From: Planctomycetaceae bacterium
Lineage (GTDB): Bacteria > Planctomycetota > Planctomycetia > Pirellulales > Pirellulaceae
Reading direction: 5' to 3'
Length of the DNA stretch: 10,482 nt
Assembly: GCA_018658605.1 (NCBI GenBank)
Contig: JABHUV010000360.1
Location: 1-10,482, forward strand
Positions 1 through 6,656 of the stretch are shown piece after piece (positions within the stretch are counted from its first letter, which is position 1; each line of letters starts with the position of its first letter). The translations under genes were made by a program, and so were the position numbers. The notes under the pieces were generated by a model that had not been told where the DNA came from, searched no databases, and saw nothing but the letters and a program-made list of their open reading frames with translations.

Positions 1-700
1 CCCACGTGGTTGGATATTCAGGGTAAGCGATCAGATCCTTAGCACCCCACGGAATCCCTCGTAATGGATGCCATTTGCCTAGTCGATTCCGCGTGCGATC
101 CACTCCTCTGGCTTGCTTCAGAGCTAACTCCTCCGTCAAATTCACCGTGAATTTGAGTATAGGATCAAGCTTTTTGAGCCGCCGCAAATACATCTGCGTC
201 AATTCCAAACTCGAAATCTGTCCACTACGAATTAACCGGGACTGTTCGGCAATGGACAGATACGCCAAGTCGACATCATCGTCGGGCGGGGCCACCTTAT
301 TCCGCGAGTCCGCTGGCACATTGATCGGGTGGGTACGCAGAGGTTTGCGACTGGGTTTCACCCTAAAAGATAACGCGGGCCAAGTATCATAGCCGACATT
401 GACATTTCGTAGCGATTCCAGTTCACGCATTAGATTTTGCAGGCCGGCAGCAGTTTCTGCTCGTTGCGTTTCGCTCAATTTAATACCTGCGATCCATTCA
501 GCTTGAGCAACCATCTCAACGGTTACGTTGCCCGCAACCTCAACCTGCGCAGCCAGTGCCTTTTGAAATACCACCGTACCAGCTCCAGCAGCTCCTAACC
601 AAGTTAATAATCTGCGGCGGTCAACTAACGGCGGTGTTTCTACTGACGAATCTAGGGTTACATCGTCGTCGTGAATGTCGAATATTGGTGTGTCGTTCAT
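1..700 (-). CDS. Amidase-signature family enzyme, N-terminal part (cut by window edge)
   Basis: Reverse-strand reading from the ATG at 700-698 stays open for 233 codons to the left edge, so the C-terminal part is outside the window. Residues 28-50 look like a twin-arginine signal: DRRRLLTWLG, then a small-residue hydrophobic stretch ending at ALA around 48-50. This predicts Tat export or a membrane tether. Residues 52-140 form a low-complexity, charged extension. From about residue 144 the amidase-signature (AS) fold begins, with the helix around SLELTQMYLRRLKKLDP and then LRGIPWGAKDL (213-223). K221 there matches the catalytic Lys of the Ser-cisSer-Lys triad; both serines would lie beyond the edge. 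AS enzymes hydrolyse amide bonds; GatA is a relative, but the Tat signal and extension argue against GatA. Substrate cannot be inferred. Start is the first Met of the open frame; no clear Shine-Dalgarno precedes it. Transcribed away from the cytochrome gene. Confidence 0.85.
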   Translation of the reverse strand, partial: MNDTPIFDIHDDDVTLDSSVETPPLVDRRRLLTWLGAAGAGTVVFQKALAAQVEVAGNVTVEMVAQAEWIAGIKLSETQRAETAAGLQNLMRELESLRNVNVGYDTWPALSFRVKPSRKPLRTHPINVPADSRNKVAPPDDDVDLAYLSIAEQSRLIRSGQISSLELTQMYLRRLKKLDPILKFTVNLTEELALKQARGVDRTRNRLGKWHPLRGIPWGAKDLIAYPEYPTTW

Positions 701-892
701 GAAAGGCTTTCTTAGTCGATTTCCTCAACGCTTAATTATCCAAACAACCTGTATAACCTCCCCGCAAGAAGGACTTGTTACCATTTCTTTTACTGTCAGC
801 TAATGCAAAACTTGCTGTATTTGTTTTTTCACTAAATAATTAACTTACGGCTAATTTTACCACTATATTATAACTCGCATCCAAATAACCAC
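701..892. promoter_or_regulatory. AT-rich divergent intergenic region with a candidate promoter
   Basis: These 192 bases separate the divergent amidase and cytochrome starts and are clearly more AT-rich than the flanking genes. On the plus strand TTGCTG (812-817) and AATAAT (835-840) lie exactly 17 bases apart, a plausible sigma70-like promoter for the cytochrome run, with a 5 of 6 match at -10 but only 3 of 6 at -35. A second -10-like hexamer, TATTAT, lies at 866-871. I see no convincing promoter on the minus strand for the amidase, no operator-like palindrome and no riboswitch fold. Promoter consensus in this lineage is poorly known, so this is tentative. Confidence 0.35.
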
Positions 893-3358
893 ATGACCCG
901 TAGCATAATCAAAACCGCTCGACCATTGCTGCTAATATTCATGACGGTTATCGCCATCGGCATCTGGCTTGGCACGGATTGGTACACGACATTACCAGCG
1001 GATACACCTTCGGAATACGTGGGCACAAGTCGCTGCATTGAATGCCACCAAGACCAGGCGGATTTATGGACTGGATCCCATCACGACCTTGCCATGGATG
1101 TGGCCACCGCCGACAAAGTATTGGGGAACTTCGATAACGTCACTCTCGAGCATTATGGTATCACTTCGACGATGTTCCGCCGCGACGGTAAGTTCTACAT
1201 CAATACCGACGGTCCGGACGGAAAAATGACCGACTTTGAGATTGCTTATGTTTTTGGTGTCACGCCACTACAACAATACTTGGTTGAATTTGATCGCACC
1301 GCAGATCAACCTGAAAATGAAATCGCACGACTCCAAGTATTACGAATTTGCTGGGACACAAAACAGAACCAGTGGTTCTACCTGGGACCCCCTGACGTAC
1401 ATGAACGTCTACAACCAAATGACGATCTGCATTGGACTGGAATCGCTCAGCGGTGGAACAACATGTGCGCTGACTGCCACAGCACTAATCTACAAAAAAA
1501 CTTCGACACCAAAACAGGACACTATCACACCACATTTAGCGAAATTGATGTGAGTTGTGAGAGTTGTCATGGCCCTGGCAGTAAGCACGTCACTCTCGCC
1601 AATGGATCGAGCCTGTTTTGGGATCGCAACATTGGTTATGGATTACCCGCACTCAAGGGTGCTGACAAAGCCGAAACCCAGATTCAAACATGTGCACCAT
1701 GTCATTCACGACGACGTATTGTCCACCCCGACTTTCGACCTGGCGACTCGTTTCATGACCATTTTGCCAACGAACCGTTACGTCCGGAAACATACCACGC
1801 CGATGGTCAAATTTCTGACGAAGTCTATGTCTACGGTTCCTTCATTCAAAGCAAAATGTATCACAAAGGGATTCGCTGCACCGATTGCCACGATGCCCAC
1901 AGCACCAAGATAAAATTCAAAGACAATCGTCTATGCACATCCTGTCACTTGAATCAACACCAAGCGAACAAATACGACACACCACAACACCATTTCCACA
2001 AGACCGGGAGTACCGGTGCATCGTGCGTTGAATGTCACATGCCGACGACAACCTACATGGAAGTCGATCCACGGCGTGACCACAGCCTACGCGTTCCACG
2101 CCCTGACCTGAGCCTTGCACTCGGCACCCCCAACGCCTGCGTCAAATGCCACTTTGACGATGACATCAATCCGTCGGTCTCGCTAAGCGACGAACGCAAA
2201 GGCGAATTACACTTGAAGCAATATGCCGATTGGGTGCGAGCGGCGTCCAATGGCGAACAAGATGTAAAGGATCAACTTGAACGCGTGAACCAGTGGGCCC
2301 ACGAAGCAGTAGAAATTTGGTACCCCGAAAGCGAGCACCGTCGTGCGCATTTCGGTCAGACATTGTCTGTCGCGTGGAATCAAGAACCTCTAGCCGTAGA
2401 CGCCATTATTGAATTACTAGAAACCCCAGAAACTCCCGCAATCGCGCGTGCGGCGGCGTTGACGTGGCTCGACCCATCACATTCTACAGACAGCGCCGAC
2501 ACGGCAATTGCCAACCTGCAAAGCAGTAACCCCCAAGTACGCATTGCGGCCTTAATGACGATGCAGGGCTATCGAGACAACACACCTGGACTAAGCCCGT
2601 TCACAACGCTGGTTAAAAAAGCGATGCCACTACTCGAGGACGAACTGCGTAGTGTCCGCGTGACTGCTGTCCAAGTCGTATCCGAAATTCCCCAGAACCT
2701 GTGGAAAGGACAGCATAAATCAGCATTTCGCCGTGCCTTAGACGAACTAAAATTAGGGCTGCTCGTCAACAACGATCGCGCTGCAACACATTTATCACTG
2801 GGCAGTATCTACGAGAATCTGGGGGACGCAAATCTTGCCGAACAATATTACCGACTTGCAATCCAAGTTGAACCGCACGCGACAGGGCCTCGAGCCAATC
2901 TAGCGGCGTTATTTGAACGTCGCATTGAATCCATGATCGCTCGCACTCGCCAAAACCCGCAAAGCATGACCCCCGAAGATCGCGCGCAAATGGAAGACTA
3001 TGCCATCCAGGCCCAGCAACTTCAGACAGCCGAACTCGCCAATTTCAAAAGGGACGCAGGATATGCTCCGGATAACGCCATTGTCCAATATCGTTATGGT
3101 TTGGCGCTTTATCGCAATGGTTTGATTGCAGAGGCTGTCATCGCATTACAACATGTCCATAAGCTCGAACCGCAAACTCCAATCTATATGGTCGCCTTAG
3201 CGCGACTGTTACAGACGACCGGTCAACTCGACGAGGCACTCGAAATTGCCAAAAAACTCATCAAAATCGAACCTCAGCATCAGGAATTCGTAGAAGAGAT
3301 ACGAACCCAAATCGAACAGAGAAACCAAGCGGCACCTATTCCCGCACCGAAAGAATAA
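893..3358 (+). CDS. Octaheme c-type cytochrome with HEAT and TPR repeats
   Basis: The protein has 821 residues. Residues 8-27 form one hydrophobic segment after a basic N-terminus, an uncleaved anchor or Sec signal, so the rest should be periplasmic. Eight CxxCH haem c motifs start at C48, C192, C222, C267, C329, C348, C378 and C416. The first lies in YVGTSRCIECH and is followed by SHHDLAM, the typical opening of the cytochrome c554-like multihaem family; H63/H64 are possible distal ligands. Residues about 495-605 look like HEAT-type helical repeats (NPQVRIAALMTM, LRSVRVTAVQVV). TPR-like units lie near 631-664, 730-762 and 765-796 (ending in the typical LEP or IEP). The haem part resembles electron-transfer or oxidoreductase cytochromes; the repeats suggest a docking surface. 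No specific reaction can be assigned. No Shine-Dalgarno precedes the ATG, but the signal sequence starts directly after it. It is the first gene of a same-strand run with the sugar-nucleotide genes 24 bases downstream. Confidence 0.9.
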   Translation: MTRSIIKTARPLLLIFMTVIAIGIWLGTDWYTTLPADTPSEYVGTSRCIECHQDQADLWTGSHHDLAMDVATADKVLGNFDNVTLEHYGITSTMFRRDGKFYINTDGPDGKMTDFEIAYVFGVTPLQQYLVEFDRTADQPENEIARLQVLRICWDTKQNQWFYLGPPDVHERLQPNDDLHWTGIAQRWNNMCADCHSTNLQKNFDTKTGHYHTTFSEIDVSCESCHGPGSKHVTLANGSSLFWDRNIGYGLPALKGADKAETQIQTCAPCHSRRRIVHPDFRPGDSFHDHFANEPLRPETYHADGQISDEVYVYGSFIQSKMYHKGIRCTDCHDAHSTKIKFKDNRLCTSCHLNQHQANKYDTPQHHFHKTGSTGASCVECHMPTTTYMEVDPRRDHSLRVPRPDLSLALGTPNACVKCHFDDDINPSVSLSDERKGELHLKQYADWVRAASNGEQDVKDQLERVNQWAHEAVEIWYPESEHRRAHFGQTLSVAWNQEPLAVDAIIELLETPETPAIARAAALTWLDPSHSTDSADTAIANLQSSNPQVRIAALMTMQGYRDNTPGLSPFTTLVKKAMPLLEDELRSVRVTAVQVVSEIPQNLWKGQHKSAFRRALDELKLGLLVNNDRAATHLSLGSIYENLGDANLAEQYYRLAIQVEPHATGPRANLAALFERRIESMIARTRQNPQSMTPEDRAQMEDYAIQAQQLQTAELANFKRDAGYAPDNAIVQYRYGLALYRNGLIAEAVIALQHVHKLEPQTPIYMVALARLLQTTGQLDEALEIAKKLIKIEPQHQEFVEEIRTQIEQRNQAAPIPAPKE

Positions 3359-3382
3359 CTCCAGCGGAAACACCCAAACCAT

Positions 3383-4282
3383 ATGTCAATCAACATCGCC
3401 ATCGTACCAGTCGCAGGTCAAGGAACTAGCGTCCTGCCGCTGACGAAAAGTCAACCTAAAGAGATGTTAGCGGTCGGTCGCAAGCCAGTTGTTCAATATG
3501 TCGTGGAAGAACTAGCCCGCAGTGGAATCGAACGGATTCTGTTTATCACATCCAATGGCAAGTCATCTATTGAAGCGCATTTCGATATCGATGAGAAATT
3601 GATCCAATATTTACGCGAGACGGGTCGCGAATTGAATCTTTCTGAACTGGACTACGAGCGGCAGAATATCGAATATTTCTACACTCGTCAACGACGACAA
3701 CTCGGATTAGGACACGCCGTATTATGTGCTCAACCGCTAATCGGTCGTGAACCCGCAGTCGTTGCGTTAGGTGATTCGATCATTGGTCGCAACGGTGACA
3801 GTCGTATTGTACAGCGGATGATCGAAGCTTATGAAACACAGCACGCCGACGCCGTGATTGCGATTGAAGAAGTCGCGGTCGACCAAGTGAATCAATACGG
3901 GATCGTAACGGCAGTGAATCCAGACAGCGAGTTCTTGACGTTAACCGGTGCTGTGGAAAAACCAGCATTGGACGGCGCACCAAGCAACCTATCTATTGCT
4001 GCTCGGTATGTTTTCAACTCTTCGGTTTACGACGCACTGCACCGAGTTGAACCCGATACGGATGGGCTAATTCAACTGACCGACGCAATCGAACTCTTGA
4101 TTCAAGATGGGGCTAAAGTCATTGGTGTTAAACTCGGCCATCAAACCAAACGATATGACATCGGTGGTTTTGACAGCTATTTTAAGACCTTTATAGACTT
4201 TGCACTAACGGACCCCGAATTTGGGGCTACACTGCGAGAACATGTGCAAACGATCCTCACCAATAACAAATCAGAGGGCTAA
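3383..4282 (+). CDS. GalU-like UTP:sugar-1-phosphate uridylyltransferase
   Basis: The 299-residue protein matches the GalU branch of the nucleotidyltransferase fold in length and motif order. Residues 11-29 are the nucleotide-binding signature (AGQGTSVLPLTKSQPKEML) with the PKEML typical of GalU. GLGHAV lies at 108-113, LGDS with the probable metal-binding D131 at 129-132, VEKP at 191-194, IQLTDAI at 230-236 and YDIGG at 258-262. The expected reaction is sugar 1-phosphate plus UTP giving UDP-sugar and pyrophosphate in the cytoplasm. Residue 16 is Ser (AGC, 3428-3430) where GxGTR proteins have a near-invariant Arg, so activity or specificity may be altered. The gene sits 24 bases after the cytochrome and 9 bases before a glucuronokinase-like kinase, which suggests glucuronate 1-phosphate as substrate (inference). 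Glucose 1-phosphate remains the main alternative. The start at 3383 fits the family N-terminus, although the ribosome binding site is weak. Confidence 0.88.
   Translation: MSINIAIVPVAGQGTSVLPLTKSQPKEMLAVGRKPVVQYVVEELARSGIERILFITSNGKSSIEAHFDIDEKLIQYLRETGRELNLSELDYERQNIEYFYTRQRRQLGLGHAVLCAQPLIGREPAVVALGDSIIGRNGDSRIVQRMIEAYETQHADAVIAIEEVAVDQVNQYGIVTAVNPDSEFLTLTGAVEKPALDGAPSNLSIAARYVFNSSVYDALHRVEPDTDGLIQLTDAIELLIQDGAKVIGVKLGHQTKRYDIGGFDSYFKTFIDFALTDPEFGATLREHVQTILTNNKSEG
4273..4278 (+). promoter_or_regulatory. Possible Shine-Dalgarno for the GHMP kinase
   Basis: AGAGGG lies inside the last codons of the uridylyltransferase gene, 13 bases before the kinase ATG at 4292. The spacing is longer than ideal. 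It is the best purine-rich site before this start and, with the 9-base gap, supports co-translation of the pair. Confidence 0.35.
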
Positions 4283-4291
4283 GCCAATTCC

Positions 4292-5287
4292 ATGCAAACG
4301 CTCCATCACAATGCGCATGCCCGTGCAGGATTATTAGGCAATCCCTCAGACGGATATCACGGTAAGACAATTTCCCTGAGCATCCCTGTGTTCGCCGCGA
4401 CAGTTACTTTGTACGAATGGGAAACGCTAGAGATTATTGCGTCCCGCGAAGATCGCAGCCGTTTTGGATCCGTTGCAGAACTCACCCAAGATGTTGAATT
4501 GCACGGATACTATGGTGGTATTCGCTTGGTTAAAGCGACCATCAAGAAGTTTGTTGAGTTTTGTGACGGCAAGCATACATTGCATGATCGCAATTTTTCC
4601 ATCCGATATGACAGCAATATTCCCCGCGCGGTGGGTCTTGCCGGGTCGAGTGCTATTATCGTCGCCAGCTTGCGGGCATTGATGGATTTCTATGACATCG
4701 ATATTCCCCTAGAGGTTCAACCTTCTCTTGTGCTGAGTGTCGAAAAAGACGAATTGGGTATCCAAGGTGGGTTACAAGATCGAGTGATTCAAGTGTACGA
4801 CGGCTTGGTCTACATGGATTTTTCCGAGCAGGCGAGTACCAACCAACAGGGGCTTTGCTGTGGCAGGTATGACCGATTATCCGCGGAACATTTACCGTCG
4901 TTATTCTTAGCCTATGATGCCACCGTCGGTGAACCGACTGAAGTTCTCCATAATCGACTCCGCGAACGCTTTGCACAAGGTGATTTCGAGGTCGTCACCG
5001 CCATGACCCGTTTTGCGGAAATCGCAGCGGAGGGTCGCGAGGTGATAGAGGACGAAAACTGGGAACGATTGAGCGAACTGATTGACGACAATTTCGACTT
5101 ACGCAATTCGATTTGTCAATTACCAGCAGGGCAAGTTGACATGATTATGCGATCCCGAGCAGTCGGTGCCAGTGCCAAGTTTGCCGGATCCGGAGGCGCC
5201 ATCATTGGCATTTACCAAAACGCCGCCATGTTCGATCAACTGCAAACCACACTCCGACAAATCGGTTGCGATGTATTGAGAGTGTAA
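4292..5287 (+). CDS. GHMP-family sugar kinase, plant glucuronokinase-like
   Basis: The 331-residue protein has all three GHMP kinase motifs. Motif 1 is ARAGLLGNPSDGYHGKTIS (10-28), motif 2 is NIPRAVGLAGSSAI (109-122, the ATP phosphate loop) and motif 3 is KFAGSGGAIIG (296-306). Between them, GGLQDRVIQVYDGLVYMDF (159-177) holds the likely catalytic D163. These strings, together with HGYYGGIRL (71-79) and the EKDELGI element, closely resemble plant glucuronokinase (Arabidopsis GLCAK) as I remember it, more than galactokinase, mevalonate kinase or homoserine kinase. That enzyme phosphorylates D-glucuronate at C1 using ATP. The gene starts 9 bases after a GalU-like uridylyltransferase, the partner needed to turn the product into UDP-glucuronate. 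No signal or membrane segment, so cytoplasmic. The GHMP family assignment is firm; the glucuronate specificity is inferred, and a related uronate or sugar remains possible. Confidence 0.88.
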   Translation: MQTLHHNAHARAGLLGNPSDGYHGKTISLSIPVFAATVTLYEWETLEIIASREDRSRFGSVAELTQDVELHGYYGGIRLVKATIKKFVEFCDGKHTLHDRNFSIRYDSNIPRAVGLAGSSAIIVASLRALMDFYDIDIPLEVQPSLVLSVEKDELGIQGGLQDRVIQVYDGLVYMDFSEQASTNQQGLCCGRYDRLSAEHLPSLFLAYDATVGEPTEVLHNRLRERFAQGDFEVVTAMTRFAEIAAEGREVIEDENWERLSELIDDNFDLRNSICQLPAGQVDMIMRSRAVGASAKFAGSGGAIIGIYQNAAMFDQLQTTLRQIGCDVLRV

Positions 5288-5304
5288 AAAATTGCTGACC
5301 ATCT

Positions 5305-6405
5305 CTACTGGGCAACGTTCATATAGACTTTCAACGCCTGCTTGTCTTCGACTAATAATCGCATCAACTCTTGATAGTTCTCTAAACCATCGACAGGATT
5401 GGTAAGAATACGTTCGGCGACACCGGGATACATGACTTCGCCTAATGCCAAGTCGGCGATCCCCGACTCGAAGTGTGTGCGATTAGCGTTAACACTACCC
5501 AATAAGAGTTTATTCCCTAACACCCATTGCATGTTCACTTCATCCGACGGAACTTCACACTGGCGATCGCCTCCCGTCACACTTGTCCATACCAAGACAC
5601 CGTTGTGTCCCAGATGCCGCATGCTGTCAAACGCAACCGCACTCGAGCCGGTAGCATCAACAATCAGATCCGCTTTACCGACCTGCTCAACCAGTGTCTC
5701 CACATCGGTCTCGGTCGTCGATACATAAGTTGCTTCGAAGCCCTCTACAATTTCTGAATTAAGTGTTCCTTTCGCCGAACGCGCCATGGTGTAGACATCT
5801 AGGCCACGAAGCTTAAGAACCAACGTGGACAACAGTCCAATCTGCCCAGCACCCATCACAAATGCTCGTTGAGGTCGCCAAACCTTCATTCGCTGCTGAA
5901 CCTCATAAGCCTGGCCAATCGCTTTAGCAGCACAACTCATGGGCTCCATCAATACATGCAAGTGACTTAACCCCACCGGAATCTTAACGATGTATTCTTC
6001 CGCATCAACAAAATACTCGGTCATAAAACCATGTCGAAGATTGATACCCCGCTCATAATACACCTCTTCACTAGTCATATCGTACGTACCGATTTGATCA
6101 TAAATCGAGCCACCTGGACGGCGAACCGTAGCTGTCACCAAATCGCCAACCCGCACGCGGCGCACGTTCTCGCCTACCTCCTCGACAACTCCAAAGCACT
6201 CATGACCAATCGTCAAAAAATCGCAACCGGCAGGAGCGTTCCCATACAACGCGTCATTTATTTCCTTGTCGGTTGCGTCTACACCAACCTTTAACACTCG
6301 AACCAAGACCCCCGTACCATCCTCAATGGCACCAATCTGCGGCTGGGGAAGATCCGTCATGTGAACACTATTGGGTGTTCCAGGTTTTACAGCAATCGCT
6401 TTCAT
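5305..6405 (-). CDS. Zinc-type glucose 1-dehydrogenase homologue (MDR family)
   Basis: From the ATG at 6405-6403 the protein has 366 residues, the size of archaeal glucose dehydrogenases, and begins MKAIAVKPG, the standard family start. Longer in-frame starts up to 6483 add about 26 unrelated residues and lack a better ribosome site. GHE at 67-69 gives zinc ligands H68 and E69, and MEP (153-155) supplies E154. The usual Cys ligand position is D43 (GVDATDKE), as in Haloferax glucose dehydrogenase. GAGQIG (185-190) is the Rossmann nucleotide loop. The segment [13 protein letters not shown] to YYERG (94-120) lacks the four structural-zinc cysteines of the Sulfolobus enzyme and again resembles haloarchaeal proteins. 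The expected reaction is NAD(P)-dependent oxidation of an aldose at C1 to the lactone; glucose is the likely but unproven substrate. It ends 17 bases from the kinase gene, convergently, with no visible terminator between, and is divergent from the aldehyde dehydrogenase. Confidence 0.87.
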   Translation of the reverse strand: MKAIAVKPGTPNSVHMTDLPQPQIGAIEDGTGVLVRVLKVGVDATDKEINDALYGNAPAGCDFLTIGHECFGVVEEVGENVRRVRVGDLVTATVRRPGGSIYDQIGTYDMTSEEVYYERGINLRHGFMTEYFVDAEEYIVKIPVGLSHLHVLMEPMSCAAKAIGQAYEVQQRMKVWRPQRAFVMGAGQIGLLSTLVLKLRGLDVYTMARSAKGTLNSEIVEGFEATYVSTTETDVETLVEQVGKADLIVDATGSSAVAFDSMRHLGHNGVLVWTSVTGGDRQCEVPSDEVNMQWVLGNKLLLGSVNANRTHFESGIADLALGEVMYPGVAERILTNPVDGLENYQELMRLLVEDKQALKVYMNVAQ

Positions 6406-6411
6406 CAATCG

Positions 6412-6420
6412 TTCTCTTTT
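6412..6420 (-). promoter_or_regulatory. Purine-rich ribosome binding site deciding the glucose dehydrogenase start
   Basis: Read on the minus strand this is AAAAGAGAA, ending 6 bases before the ATG at 6405. It is a moderate Shine-Dalgarno-like site in the right place and supports 6405 rather than the upstream in-frame Met at 6483. Confidence 0.4.
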
Positions 6421-6642
6421 CGTTATATTGGGCGAATTGGTTTTATCGTTATCGCAGCACCTATTGTTATCTGCCCACAGCAAACATTAAACGGGGACAC
6501 CTCGACTTTTTTATCTTTCGTTCCTTTTTGTAGGCTAGAACTCGCGCGATCTCAAGTAACTCAGTAAAAGCCATAAAATATGTTCTAATATCACAAAACA
6601 CGTTATCATTACTAATCATATCAATCACTTTTAATTCAACTC

Positions 6643-6646
6643 GGAG
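6643..6646 (+). promoter_or_regulatory. Shine-Dalgarno of the aldehyde dehydrogenase
   Basis: GGAG lies 10 bases before the ATG at 6657. It is the clearest ribosome binding site in the window and fixes this start. Confidence 0.6.
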
Positions 6647-6656
6647 TACTGCTACT

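Larger units (their letters stand above)
6406..6656. promoter_or_regulatory. Divergent promoter region between glucose dehydrogenase and aldehyde dehydrogenase
   Basis: These 251 bases hold both upstream regions. The stretch nearest the aldehyde dehydrogenase (6556-6640) is strongly AT-rich, with -10-like strings such as TAAAAT at 6574-6579, but no well-spaced -35 partner is obvious. The middle (6490-6530) is different: ACGGGGACACC followed by a pyrimidine-rich tract with two T runs. I see no clear palindrome that would serve as a shared operator and no terminator hairpin. A short minus-strand frame overlaps here but has no family resemblance. Confidence 0.4.

Noticed and set aside
75..392. 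A 105-residue plus-strand frame near the left edge.
   Set aside because: It lies antisense to the amidase gene, whose minus-strand frame carries the Tat-like signal and the GIPWGAKDL motif.
5288..5304. Convergent junction examined for a shared terminator.
   Set aside because: Only 17 bases separate the genes and no inverted repeat with a T run is visible.
6406..6483. N-terminal extension of the glucose dehydrogenase to the Met at 6483.
   Set aside because: The extra 26 residues are polar and unrelated to the family; the start at 6405 gives the family N-terminus with a nearby ribosome site.
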